Source: Lingula anatina
Taxonomy: Eukaryota; Brachiopoda; Lingulata; Lingulida; Lingulidae
Length of the DNA: 20,313 nucleotides
NCBI RefSeq assembly: GCF_001039355.2
Contig: NW_019774107.1
Coordinates: 1 to 20,313 of the forward strand
Direction: 5' to 3'
Every line of letters starts with the position of its first letter. Positions within the stretch are counted from its first letter, which is position 1. Made by a program: the position numbers and the translations under genes. This document shows, one piece after another, positions 1-10,829 of this stretch. The notes under the pieces were generated by a model. The model was not told the origin of the DNA and did no database searches. It saw only the letters and a list, made by a program, of their open reading frames with translations.

Positions 1-678
1 TTGGTATTGTTGTTTTTATTCTATAGTGCTACGAAAGACAAACACTCTTTTGATGGACAGTTTTATATTTGAAAAAAATTATCATTTTTCTGAACATAGT
101 TTTAATTACAAGAAAAAGATAACATTTCAAAATTCTGTTTCAGCCTTCCACAGGGCCCCTTTTTATGTACAGACTCTGATCTTAAACTTACAGGATACAA
201 ACATGTAGGACAAAAATACAACTTCAGTTGAAAAAGCAGCCTGATTGGTCAATTTTTCTGGAAGTCACATTTTCTGAATATTTATGATACTTATATTGTA
301 TTATTAATAAATAAACTGCCTTCCAACAGATTGGTCAAAAACATCTATGAACAAGAGCAAAAAGAAAAGGAGCCTGTTGATCTGGATCAATAAGAACATT
401 TATACAATGTTGGGGTCTATACATGTAGTAAACAGTCAAAACTTGATTTTAACCATTTTTGTTAATACGTACGGTATGCAAATGCTTTTATCTACATGTA
501 ATTATGTTTTATTTTTCTAAATTATTATTTAAAATTGTACTATAGTTCTTATTTATTTTTACAGTGGTTTATAAAGATACTTGCGGTAAACTAACGATGC
601 GGGCATTTCCTTTTTGCATACATCGCATTATTTAAACGCCTACCATATCCTGCATTTCAAGGGACAATGGATACTCAC
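1..678. other. AT-rich non-coding stretch with a repeat fragment
   Basis: No coding region is supported here; the only open frame is short and of low complexity. Bases about 120-330 resemble parts of the tandem units at 4929-5840. They share the stretch reading CTTCAGTTGAAAAAG, then a CCTGATTGGT core, then TCACATTTTCTGAATAT and a run of ATGATACT-like words. It is therefore a dispersed member of that repeat family, not a gene. Confidence 0.5.
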
Positions 679-780
679 CTCTTCACTACAATAGGCTTGA
701 ACTCCCAAGTTATCTCTTACATTGGCTCCTTTACACAATATACTTAACATAGTTTGGACACATAGTTACTACGTTTCTTG
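679..780 (-). pseudogene. possible ankyrin-repeat exon remnant
   Basis: Read on the minus strand, bases 750 down to 679 translate as a short segment containing LCKGANVRDNLGVQAYCSEE. This follows the ankyrin pattern of a helix end, K-G-A-N-V, then R-D-N-x-G-V. It is followed immediately by a good 5' splice site (GAG then GTGAGT on the minus strand, 679/678). Upstream, the same frame is closed by two adjacent stops (near 755-765), and the usual TPLH motif is degraded, so this is at best a decayed exon. The match covers only about 20 residues and could be chance. A profile search of the six-frame translation would decide it. Confidence 0.25.
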
Positions 781-1592
781 GCTTTCTTCGTCGTAAATGT
801 GGCCCTGCAATAGGTGCTGAGACTACTTGTGCCCGAATTTAGTTCTATTTGGTGAATACAAATAACATGGAACTGTTATGTACATTAATGGTGGTACCTA
901 CATCAGGAATTCATAGTCTGAACACATGTTGTGGTGGTGACTGCAAATGCGCACCACTTCCCTTGCTCAGAGTGATCCAAACCTTTACATTTTAATGTTT
1001 TAACAAACATGACATGAGGCCCGAACTTCGCGTAGCTGTCTAAACCAATTAAACCTGCCGATATTAGCGAATGGGTACAGGATTTACATGTGTTGGTGCA
1101 TTCTAAAATGAGAGGATTAAAATACACCGATGAAAGATTGGTTAAGTCATAAATTTGACGAATAAAACGATCCTTTTATTCGCCCTTCGTCATACGTCTC
1201 AATCACTCCCGAACTCGCCCAAAAGTCTGATTTCATCAATGTATCTGACAGGTACTACGTACAGGGGCGTTACCAGCCATACACACGGATGCAATGTGCG
1301 TACATTTTCTTTTTGGCCAACCATGATATTATTTTCTGTGAAATTAGTTTTTTTTACGGAATATAATCAAAAATGCCTTTCAACTGTAAGTTAAAGTCAC
1401 CTGTATGTACAAGTCCTCTGTATAAATTGTATTAGTACTATTGTTCTGACACCCAGTTTCGTTTGCTTGCACGGACCGAGGTAATCATCCGTCAAGCTGG
1501 AACTTCCTTTATCTCTTATTTGGAGGGTTAAGTGCCCTTCATCTCTCAGGTAGCCTTTGTTTTGAGTGTCTCACTGGTGGTTTTTATGTCAG
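781..1592. other. no recognisable feature
   Basis: Short open frames exist on both strands (for example 903-1127 minus and 1155-1394 plus), but their translations match no family I recognise and no splice sites support them. I see nothing to annotate. Confidence 0.4.
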
Positions 1593-1733
1593 GTAAAAAT
1601 CTCACTGTTCGTCATTTTCAAAGAACAGCTCCAGCAGACCTGGGGACACAAGATAGACTGGCTTATAAAGAGCCAGAGTAACAAGGACGATCTGATTTTC
1701 CAACAACTTCAAAGAATTTTGACACGGACTTGA
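1593..1733 (+). other. possible exon remnant, unrecognised
   Basis: A pyrimidine-rich stretch ending in TCAG precedes about 45 open codons that include FKEQLQQTWGHKIDWLIK and SNKDDLIFQQLQRILTR, then a stop (TGA, about 1731). The translation is amphipathic and helix-like, and base composition is more balanced than in the flanks, which is why it is noted. There is no start codon, no partner exon was found, and an open stretch this short can arise by chance. I do not recognise the family. Confidence 0.15.
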
Positions 1734-4592
1734 TCAAGATTACCCCTTTAAACTAACAGGGTGACATGGGCAAAAAAGTTATTAAAATTAGATAAATGAG
1801 AGCTCTATCCTGTCATATGACTTTGGTTGATTTTGGGAGCCATGCGCCCGTATATAAGCTGGTTGATACCATTATAAATTGATTTCTTAGTAAATTTATT
1901 ATTAAGCTGACTATCGATATCATGAAGTAGATAGCAAGAAAGCGTAATAATACTACAACGATGAACAGATTCTTTTCTGACAACTCAGGATAACCGCCGC
2001 AAACCACATCGAACAACAGTAGTTTGCCGTTATTCAGAATTAAACTTGATACAAGCAGGCATAATCTGCACTTCGTACAGTACCCAAAGTCAGTTAACCC
2101 CTGGTTAAATAAATATACCATTTTGGGAGAAATATTATACTGTAACTTTTTTTAATTGGTGGGAATATTTTTTAACTTGAAGTGATGGCTCTATTACAAT
2201 AGTGAAGACTAAGTTATGGTATTTGGCACATATAACGGTACATGTAGATTAATCTGCCCTTCATCTGTTGCGTCAATCTACTATTACATGCACCTGACTT
2301 TTGAAAATTTCTGCTTACAATTTTAAAATGTTTGGTTACGCCCCTGACGTAAATAATTCGCCTACTTCCAGAGAAAATGATTACAGCAGCAACTCTCCTA
2401 GTCACGTGCGGCCTACCTGTGATGATTTACATAACAACTAGTCAGTGGGCAGGGTGTGAGCTGTTTTCAGAATTATAATCACTTGACAGCTGGGCTGTGT
2501 GAGACGAAAACGTAGGACCGAACTTTCAACTGCGTTGAAGCAAATATGTCTTGTAAGTAACACTTCTTTTTCAGTCTTGTTGTGAAGATGCATAATAATG
2601 AAAAAAGTTACTTGTAACATGGATGACAGTTTATATATATAACTTTGTTTACATTTCCATTGTTCTCTGTCGGTAGGGATGACCATGGTGTCATTTGCAT
2701 CTAGAATGTTTCTCACAATGGCCCCTATTCAACTTATCTAGTACCGTGCAGTTCACGTTTCTGGGTGTTCAGATTACCATGTTATGTCCTCTAAAATGCC
2801 AGTTGACAATGTAGCTGGGTGGTCCTTCACATTTTAAGTTGTGTGGTGACCTTCTTTTAAAATGTTAAAAAAAAACTCTATGGACGCATGAAGAATGCGG
2901 ATGCATTTAACTGTCATATTTTGTTGTCCAGTTTCTGTCACCTGCATTTTGTAGACATTTCTTCAATATTTGTTCAATATACTAGTATTAAACTTTGGGT
3001 GTGTGTACTAATAGCTGATATATATTAGATTGCTTTTAAAATGTTTTCTTTTATTTAATTTGAAGCTAAAACACATGAACGAAGATGGAGATTTTAACTT
3101 TAACGTTTTTTTTCCTGGCCTTTCGTTTTAAAATGCTAGAGACAAGTATCACATTTATTGACATTTGTTCAGAAATACCTGTTATAGTTCTTTTGTGCTC
3201 CTTTTGTTCTAATTTTATATCTTTTTTATTGAAATTCCTTTATAAATGTGATGCTCAACCAATGCTAATTCTTTCAATATCAACAATACTTTTTCATTTG
3301 AAGTTTCTTTAGTCGAAATGAATACATGTATCACCTTAGAATAATTGATTGCGTCATTAATGTATTATATTCATATCTTAGAACTACAATCTAATTTGCT
3401 GACTTCAGAAGGCACGTGACTGATGGAACCACGCCTAGCCTTCAGTCCGTATTAAGGAACTGGTCACACGCATGCAAACGAGCGCACACGTACATACAGT
3501 TATAACAATTGAAAAGTTTTATGAATTGGTGAACTGGCGCGTGATCTTGTTGTGATTTTAAAAACGTTTTAGGATTACATATTGGTTCTCTTAGTTGAAA
3601 ATGATTTACTGATGTAATTCTTAAGCTATGTACCTTAGATATCAATCATAATTCTTTTTAATTGTTCCAAACAACGAGTTCGGATGAATCTGATTCCATT
3701 AAAACACTTTCGGCTACTCAAACTATCTACACCATTAACTAAACGGTGGGGATAAAGGTGTGTTTTTTTAACCGTATAGTTGGTCTAATCTCTGGTAAGA
3801 TCATTATTTAAAGTCGATTAGCTATCACATGATATATTTTTTCTTAATTGACATTGCAGAATTGCATTTATTAATTTTAAGTGTTTATAACAATGAAATC
3901 GTAAACTAACGAGTGGCGAACTATTTCACCCGAATAAATGTACATTTCTTTTTGGAGTTTTCAATTTCTAAACAACCCAGAGACGAAGTGGTGCTGGCTT
4001 CTGTAAAGTGTGCCTCAACCACCACAAGATAGTGGGAAATTTTACTTTAACACTTAAAGGAGGGAGCCCTGTTAACATTTTCCCTGTCTTTAGAAAAGTC
4101 ATACTTACAAAATTTTTTGGAAGAGACACAGTATATATTGTATTAAGGTGGTCCTGCAACACTTTTCTTTACTTTCTTTCAGGCAGAAGTGATACAATTT
4201 GTCATTGGTTCAGACATTTTTAATTAATTAAAAATGATGAAACACAAGTCATTATCTTTAATTTAGTGCACTAGAAAATGTTGTTTTTGGTTTAAAGAAT
4301 ATAAATGAAGACAGTATATAAAGATATATTCAGAAGTGAAACAAGGAAGTAATATAATGTAGTAAGTTAGATCAGTATATAAATGTGATTACTGTATAGA
4401 AATAGTTTGAGTGTAGATGTATATGCCAACTAATACCTGGTGATGAAATTTTTAACAAATTGCAGTCTTAAACTCACCTTGAAATGGATTATCAAATTCC
4501 CTGCTGGGGGCAAATAACAACTACGCCTTTGTCACCTGATGTAAGGTTGTCATGTGACATACCAGTATTTAAGAATTGAAATGATAATTTTT
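1734..4592. other. AT-rich non-coding DNA
   Basis: No gene, RNA gene or clear repeat is supported. Open frames such as 3085-3312 (plus) and 3968-4162 (minus) are low-complexity or lack any recognisable domain. Confidence 0.4.
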
Positions 4593-4620
4593 ATGTACAG
4601 ACACAGATGTGTCTGTACAT
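4593..4620. repeat. perfect 28-bp palindrome
   Basis: Two 13-base arms (ATGTACAGACACA and its exact reverse complement) flank a 2-base spacer (GA, 4606-4607). The arm end GTCTGTACAT recurs at about 4747-4756, just past the GTC-rich tract. This is a plausible hairpin or the inverted end of a small mobile element. I cannot place a partner terminus with certainty. Confidence 0.8.
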
Positions 4621-4628
4621 ATTGCCAT

Positions 4629-4680
4629 CACCTGCGTCTGTCGTCGCCGTCGTCGCCGTCGCCGATGCCGATGCCGGCGC
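4629..4680. repeat. GTC/GCC/GAT trinucleotide-rich tract
   Basis: A short island of imperfect trinucleotides (GTCGCC, GTCGTC, GATGCC, then GGCGCC) stands out as GC- and CpG-rich in very AT-rich surroundings. It sits between the palindrome at 4593-4620 and the ambiguous base at 4728, so the local assembly may be weak here. Confidence 0.7.
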
Positions 4681-4727
4681 CGTGCACTTTCCTTGTTAAC
4701 ACGATAAGTGGAGGGCAGTTTTACTTT

Positions 4728-4728
4728 N
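4728..4728. other. single ambiguous base (N)
   Basis: One N lies in a T-rich context just after the trinucleotide tract. Single Ns occur only three times in the window (also 6795 and 18839), each at or near repetitive DNA, which suggests contig joins or gap placeholders and not random base-call errors. Confidence 0.7.
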
Positions 4729-4928
4729 TGTTTTTTCCTTCTTTTTGTCTGTACATTTGACAGCTTTGCTGCCTTGTTTTTTATGTAAATGGAAGATTCA
4801 GCAACAAAACAATACTAAAACTGACTGTAAATTGGTACACAAAATCAATTTATAATTTGCCTTAAAATATACCTTGCTAATTTTTCATGATCTCAAAATT
4901 TCCAATTCTGTAGCGTCATCAACTTACT

Positions 4929-5840
4929 GTAAACTATTTGACCATTGAAGGAGGACCATGGCACTTACTCTTCTCAAATTTACAAAAATGCAGCTTCAGT
5001 TGAAAAAGAGGCCTGATTGGTTAATTTTCCTGGAAGTTATTCTGTTTTTTTATTTAATTTTTTTTTTTTTTTTTAGTGAAAATTCAATTTTGCACATATT
5101 GGCATTTTCAAGGTGTGACTTAGAACTTCCATGGGCTTGAAGACCTTTGCTAGTCACATTTTCTGAATATCTATGATACTTGATATGATCTATGATACTA
5201 TTGTATCATTAATAAATGATGGTCATTATGCTGTTAAGCATTATGTAATATCGCATCAAAATTGAAGAAAACCTTATTTTGGATACTGCTGCCATGATGA
5301 CCATTAAGGGAAAACCATGTTCCTTATGATTCTCAAGCTTACAAAAGAGATATATAGGACAGAAATGCTGAAAAGCAGTCTAATTGGCTTATTTTTCTGG
5401 GAGTTATACATTTTCGTAAAATTTTCATTTTTCACATATTGGCAGTTTAATTGTGGGAATTAAAACTCCCAAGGGCATGAAGCTAAATGGTAATCAAATT
5501 TTCTCAATGTCCAAGTTATTAGAAATAGATATTTGAAAATTGGTGGTAATCATACTGTTAATCATTATGTTAAATTGCATCAAAATGGACAAAAAAACTA
5601 CTTTTTACACTGCCACCACAAATGTTATGCAAAGTAAACTGTCACTTATTATTTTTAGGATTTTTAGGATTGATTACAGCTCAAATAGAAAAACACCTCT
5701 ATTGGATTATAATTTTTTATTGAATTTATGCAATTTTTTTTGTAAAATTTTCACTTTTTTTTCATTCTGGCATTTTCAAAGAATGCACTTGAACTCCCGC
5801 ACGGGCCTGAAGCCTTAGGGACCATTCCCAGACTCTATTG
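4929..5840. repeat. three old tandem units of roughly 300 bp
   Basis: The same order of landmarks recurs three times with heavy divergence. It runs: a CTGCCA/CTGTAA start with GACCATT and an AAACCATG-like word; TTCTCAAATTTACAAAA; a CTGATTGGTTAATTTT-type core; CACATATTGGCATTTTC; a GGGC-TGAAG word; and, in the first two, an ATTATGTAAT...GCATCAAAAT stretch. Units begin near 4929, 5290 and 5600. A further fragment lies at 120-330. No frame is conserved between units, so this looks like decayed non-coding repeat DNA. Confidence 0.55.
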
Positions 5841-6344
5841 TACTAATGTTGGATTTTCACTAAATTGCAATTAACATTAAGGCTTCGTTCACATGCTATG
5901 TCTATTTTCTAAAAATCTATTTTCTATTCGCGCTATCTTATGATCACGGTCTGTGCCCTGAATCTCTAAGTGGCTATGTCTGCTATGATGTCTGTCGCGC
6001 CTACTGAAGCTAGCATGCCAGACATCTAAGCTGCTTATAAGCTGAAAGCAATTTAACGAAAAACCTCTCGGAGGTGGATTGATCCACACTCTATATGCTT
6101 AAATAAAAACTTTCTGTAGTTCTTAGCTAGGCTACATTAATGCAGGTCAAGGCACTTGATTCCTTGACTTTGCACAAATTTAATTAAAGATATTTTGCTG
6201 TAATTCACTCTTTCATTGTATGGCTATTTACCCCTGTCTACTTTGATGTTATTAACAAACAGTTGTGACACACTTATATCTGTCCATTTGACAGCATGTA
6301 CTGTCTTGTTCTTATTTTCTTTCTTTCATTTCTGACTTTTCCAG
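5841..6344. other. non-coding; upstream flank of a candidate exon
   Basis: No gene is supported. Bases about 6280-6315 (CTGTCCATTTGACAGC...) resemble 4748-4780 (CTGTACATTTGACAGC...), so a short repeat is shared. A long pyrimidine tract (about 6301-6342) leads into the candidate splice acceptor at 6343-6344. Confidence 0.4.
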
Positions 6345-6977
6345 GCCATGGACCATATTCCTCAACCTTAGTGCTAACACTGGACTCCAATGATGAGAAT
6401 ATCATCCTTGAAATCCCAGAGGACAGAGACCCTGAGGAGATGTCCACCACATCCGGAAAAAGGGAGAAAGTAGTTTTAAAGTACCGTATAGCCAATAAAA
6501 AACAAGACTACTGGTACGCGTTTAATCGATAACTGATTTAATACTCGTCAGATTACCATCCGCCCCCTTCCTTATGAATAGGTATTACTTTATTAATACA
6601 ATGCAACCGACGTGTAGCCGCATGTTAGAAGACAATGTGTGTTACGCACAGCAGTAGGAGGCCGCTAGCCCTTCCCAGCAAGGAGTCAACTAAGCCGCAA
6701 GTTAGAAGACAATGCGTGATTACTAACAGCAGTAGGAGGCCGCTACCGCTCCCCAGCAAGGAGTCAACACAGCAGTGCGTAACCCGGGCTTAATTNAGTA
6801 ATTGTATTTCTGTGGAAGGTGTATGTTTTTATGTAATGCAAAGTTACATGATGTTCATGATTGTTTTATAAAAATTAATCATAATTTTTAGGAAGTTAAG
6901 AAGTCCAAGATTCTACTTAGAAAAGCAGGACTTATCAAAGAAACCGAGGAGGAAGCTGAAGATGTTTGTATTAAGCG

Positions 6978-7036
<59 letters not shown>

Positions 7037-7278
7037 AATTGTGTTGTTTAAAGCCAAAGCTGCTGATTATATTTTTCAGTTAAACATATATATTCAATTG
7101 ATACATATTAATCCTGATTCTAATTCAGTTCGAAAATATTATTTAATATTTTACTTGATTAGTGCAATTTTACTTCTAAATAATGTCTCTTGTTTCTTTT
7201 TATTTATTAATCAGTATTTTTTTTTACTTTAAGAAGGAGGATTCTATTCAGCAAAAAGATCCCCTTTTAAAATATTAA
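6345..7278 (+). CDS. tentative 3' end of an unrecognised gene, three exons
   Basis: Proposed exons are 6345-6480, 6892-6979 and 7234-7278. Exon 1 follows a strong pyrimidine tract plus CCAG and encodes an acidic stretch (DSNDENIILEIPEDRDPEE) ending in GKREKVVL. The donor GTACCG is at 6481. Exon 2 follows TTTTTAG and is bounded by GAG|GTATAT. In the phase left by exon 1 it reads as a basic segment (RSPRFYLEKQ, KKPRRKLKM). Exon 3 follows a T-rich tract plus TTTAAG and continues in phase for 14 codons (KEDSIQQKDPLLKY) to a TAA. All three joins keep one frame, which favours a real gene, but exon 2 is also open in another frame, the 5' part is absent and I recognise no domain. The introns hold a duplication with an N and a long TA repeat. 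This could be a decayed gene or chance. Confidence 0.3.
6616..6769. repeat. tandem duplication of a 77-bp GC-richer unit
   Basis: Two copies (6616-6692 and 6693-6769) share AGCCGC, GTTAGAAGACAATG, CAGCAGTAGGAGGCCGCTA and CCAGCAAGGAGTCAAC. They differ mainly in a short central stretch (about 6652-6660 against 6729-6736). The array is richer in G and C than its flanks and lies inside the first proposed intron, 26 bases before an ambiguous base at 6795. Confidence 0.85.
6795..6795. other. single ambiguous base (N)
   Basis: An isolated N lies just after the 77-bp duplication, probably an assembly join. The length and order of the adjoining repeat should be treated with caution. Confidence 0.7.
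6981..7033. repeat. (TA)n microsatellite
   Basis: About 26 uninterrupted TA dinucleotides begin directly at the proposed splice donor of the exon ending at 6979. Expansion or contraction would change intron length and the donor neighbourhood (GTATAT) but not the exon. Confidence 0.98.
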
Positions 7279-7552
7279 AATATCTCCATTGAGCATTACA
7301 ACCCCAAGCTTATTATGGACAATGCATTGAGAACCAATGTTGGAGGCAACTTAATTCATGTGAGTTTCTGAAAAATTCTACAAAGTTATTATGTGGCCAC
7401 AGTTAGTTAGTTTATACTGACAATAATAATGTTTACCAAAAACTTATTATAGTAGATTTCCAAATAATAATACAATGATTATAATAGTTACTTCCCTAAA
7501 ACTTTTGTCTGTTTTAATTCAAGGTAAATTCGTAGTTGTCTCTATAAATAAA

Positions 7553-7970
7553 GTAAGTGTTAGTCTGCTACATTAGCCATGTCGTATCTGTTATAAAGTA
7601 AGGTAAGTGTTAGTCTGCTACATAAACCATGTCTTTTCTGTTATAAAATAAAGTAAGTGTTAGACCCCATTTCCAGAGATTAGATTGATCTACTTTGGAT
7701 TGACCTAACTCCCTGGGTGTTCACGCTAAATAGCTGTCAGCTGAGTGGACACGAAAGTTAATTACCCCCTTACAGCTTGTAGTAGGCTGGACGGACATTT
7801 AAGCCGGATTATCTGACAGTAATCTAGTGAGACTCCCTACGGGGATAGATCGATCTAAAAGCTCTGGGAATATGCCCTTAGTCTGCTACATTAGCCATGT
7901 CTTTTCTGTTATAAAATAAAGTAAGTGTTAGTCTGCTACATTCGCCACATCTTTTCTGTTATAAAATGGG
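7553..7970. repeat. 50-bp tandem array, interrupted by a MITE
   Basis: Units begin at 7553, 7603, 7653 and 7921. Each reads GTAAGTGTTAGTCTGCTAC, then TAGCCATGTC or a variant, then TCTGTTATAAAATAAA. The third unit is split by the insertion at 7664-7877 and resumes at 7878. The array is otherwise nearly uniform, with a few substitutions per unit. Confidence 0.9.
7664..7877. mobile_element. MITE-like insertion with TTAG target duplication
   Basis: The 214-bp element splits a 50-bp tandem unit. TTAG occurs at both sides (7660-7663 and 7878-7881) but only once in the uninterrupted neighbours, which identifies it as the target-site duplication. The ends form imperfect inverted repeats of about 30 bases. 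The left reads CCCCATTTCCAGAG then TTAGATTGATCTA. The right, reverse-complemented, reads GGGCATATTCCCAGAG then TTTTAGATCGATCTA. There is no coding capacity. A 3-bp TTA duplication with one extra base in the element is equally possible and would fit the PIF/Harbinger superfamily; that assignment is inference. Confidence 0.8.
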
Positions 7971-8294
7971 AGCAGCATTGCATTTAATGGAACACTACCT
8001 ATTTGTGTTAGGACAAAGTTAATGAAAATTTTGGGCTTAACTTTAGACATTTCAGTCTTAAGTATGCAGAATGTACTAAAGCAATGCCCAGATTAAGAAT
8101 GAAGTGTTCATGGCCTGGTAAAACTGTCCATCTCTTACTAATAGTAAACTTTGGGACTGGTAATAATGAGGTTCAAGTAAATTCTCTTGACTAGGAATAA
8201 CTTTTCTTTTAATGTGTTATGAACCCATGTTATTTCACTTTTAATTTTATATTAAAAAATATTAAGGATATGGTCACACTTTGCCCAAAGCTCT

Positions 8295-8965
8295 TTATAA
8301 ACTGCATTACAAATTTATTCTTTTGGTACTAATAAATAATTTTTGAGTGTTCATTGAGTAAATAAATTTACATTTAAACATAAGTTATCTTACGAGTGAT
8401 GTCATAATTGCGATTTTGGGATGAAAAAAAAATGGATTAATTCTCACATTTCTCCTTTATCTAAGCACCCATGATCACCATTTCAGTACAGATTTAATGA
8501 CACCATTTAGTACTCCAAACCCCTGCAGGAATTTTTCTTAAAAGTCTTAGTTAAGATTTTATCATTGATAAAGCAAAATAATGCTTTTGATTAATGAAAT
8601 TCTGTAATTAGGGGTTCATAACTCCATAAAAAAAGCATTTAAAACAAAACGACTGCACGGGATTGTGGCTCACACATTTGTGGTCAACTCTGTCAATTTT
8701 CTGGTTAAAATCTTCTTCAGGTATGTAGTTATGCCCAACACCAATTGCTATCTTGCCTCAAATTAGAAAGGTAATAAATTGATGAAATCTATGAGTTGCT
8801 ATGCTTATACATAGCAACTAGTAATATAAACGCAGAATTTTTGATATTTTCGAAGGTTTTTTATTGTTTTAAATCAGCACAAAGATAGATGCATTTTTTG
8901 ATAATTAGATACAGAAAAAAAATCATTTTTGGTATCTGGATGATAATAAAGGGTTACAATATCCT
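8295..8965. repeat. old diverged copy of the 10830-11945 repeat family
   Basis: This stretch aligns collinearly with about 11235-11870. Shared landmarks in order are ATAATT(A/G)CGATTTTGGG, TCTCCT...GAGCACCCAT or its variant, AACCCCTGC...TTTTTCTT, GCAAAATAA, CATTTAAA, CAATTGCTATCT, GCTTA...TAGCAACTAG, GGTAGATGCAT or its variant, and TATCTGGATGAT. Divergence is clearly higher than among the three copies at 10830, 18113 and 18840, so this copy is older. No common open frame is seen. Confidence 0.75.
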
Positions 8966-10484
8966 TAAAGACTGGTAGTTATTCATCAGGTCTGACAAAG
9001 TTCATAACTAATAAGATTGATTGTCAATACTAAGTTTCTTATAATAAAATACAATAATGACTGTTGGTAGTAAATATAATAGGAATTTTCTAATTTAATT
9101 CTAAAGATAAAATAATGAAAGTACATATTTTGAGTAAATAAAATATGTCTATGGATTATATACATACATTTCTTAAAAATGAAATAATACTTATCATAAT
9201 TTCTAAAAAAAAAATTTATGACAATAACTATCCCTTAATAAACAATATTTGTAATCTGCATTTGATTTCCATACACAGTATATGGAGCATTCCAATTTAA
9301 TGGACATACTAGTAAGCTTTGTGTACTGATGCACACCAGCTTAGTGTTGTTTCACTTTATTTATTATTACTTAATAAACTACTTAAGTTCTTTTACATGT
9401 AGCAGATATGAATAAATACACAGATATCTCAGTAATAAACAATAGTTCATGTATAAAAATTATGAAACATTAATTACCACCCAACTGATACTTATCATGT
9501 AACCAAATAAATGTGTAAATGTATGCATGTGCAGATACAAACTCACATTAAACACTCTCCAACGTAAAGTTCTAACAAAGTTTACCATCTAATATACAAA
9601 TAAAAACAGATAAATTTCAACTCTTCAGTTGTGAAAAAATCATGAAGGCAACATAGATCAGGCCCTTAACCAGCAATTTGAAAAGTTTTTTTTTCTGAAA
9701 AAGTGACCTTTTTACTATGAAACTTTGTGTACCTAGATAAAATTTACCTCGAAGGGACCTTTTCCCCAGCAAAAAGGGAGGTTTGTTCAAACCCTTAAAA
9801 CTCCCCTGGTTATGGACCTTCGTTACACCAGCACTTCATGGTTAAATTATCAGTTTATGAACTGTCAGAACTATCACATAGAGAATTTGAACTATCATAA
9901 CTATAATTATTGATTTTATTCTGCATTTCCAGAACCCATGCGGTGACACATAGGTTTTCAGTCCTCTTTATGATGAAGTGGATGCAGAGGTAAAATAAAA
10001 TATTTAGAAATTGTAAACCTCCACGGATACAGTAAAAGTAATGTGATGTTTTGTAAACATATTCATTGCAGAACAAAACTAGAATAGCACTCAGAGCAGG
10101 CTGGTCTTTGCTGAGGTGTCTCTTTTCTTATCATTAATTGATTAATCAATAGATCACCATCAAAATCTAATCAATACTAACTTCTCACTTTTCCTATTTT
10201 TTGTATCCAAACCCACCCTAACTTCTTAAGTTAGGCTGTTAACTAACAAACTAACATAGGCAAAAACATAACCTGCTTAGTAGAAGTTATCACATGATAA
10301 CATACATCTCAGAATTATATAACATATTTGTACGCCTAAAATAAATAGCCAGTTAGGAAGTATTTAAACAGGAGGCAATCATCTTATATTTTGGCACCAA
10401 ACTATGTAGGTCCATATATTTTATTGCAAGATTTTTTTTCACATAAAGTGATAAATAACCCCTTGGAGGAAAAGTAACTTGATC
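8966..10484. other. AT-rich non-coding DNA
   Basis: No gene or RNA gene is supported. The only notable open frame (9855-10076, minus) has no recognisable domain or splice support. Confidence 0.45.
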
Positions 10485-10757
10485 AGGCACCCACATAAAT
10501 TATATAGTTAGTTAGGATGGATAGCCAGGCCCCCACATAAATTATATAGTTAGTTAGGATGGATAGCCAGGCACCCACATAAATTATATAGTTAGGATGG
10601 ATAGCCAGGCATCCACATAAATTATATAGTTAGGATGGATAGCCAGGCACCCACATAAATTATATAGTTAGGATGGATAGCCAGGCATCCACATAAATTA
10701 TATAGTTAGGATGGATAGCCAGGCACCCACATAAATTATATAGTTAGGATGTATATG
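10485..10757. repeat. 38/42-bp minisatellite, about seven units
   Basis: Units contain CACATAAATTATATAGTTAG, then GATGGATAGCCAGGC. The first two are 42 bp because TTAG is doubled, and the rest are 38 bp. The word after CCAGGC alternates CACCCAC / CATCCAC in units 3 to 7, so amplification probably proceeded as 76-bp dimers. The last unit is degraded (GATGTATATGC). Confidence 0.95.
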
Positions 10758-10829
10758 CTTGAAGTTGTTCCTGGAGTACTATATCAATACTCCTACAAAA
10801 GTCAGGACTACCTAGATAATCTTAGAGGA

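Noticed and set aside
3085-3312. A 75-codon hydrophobic open frame resembling a membrane protein.
   Set aside because: Phe/Leu/Ile richness follows from T-rich sequence; there is no splice or homology support.
5876-6100. Possible DNA-transposon end (GGCTTCGTTCACAT) and a minus-strand Arg/His-rich open frame.
   Set aside because: No matching inverted end or target duplication was found, and the translation has no recognisable domain.
7553-7970. Repeated GTAAGT words as functional splice donors.
   Set aside because: They are part of the 50-bp tandem unit and have no adjoining open exons.
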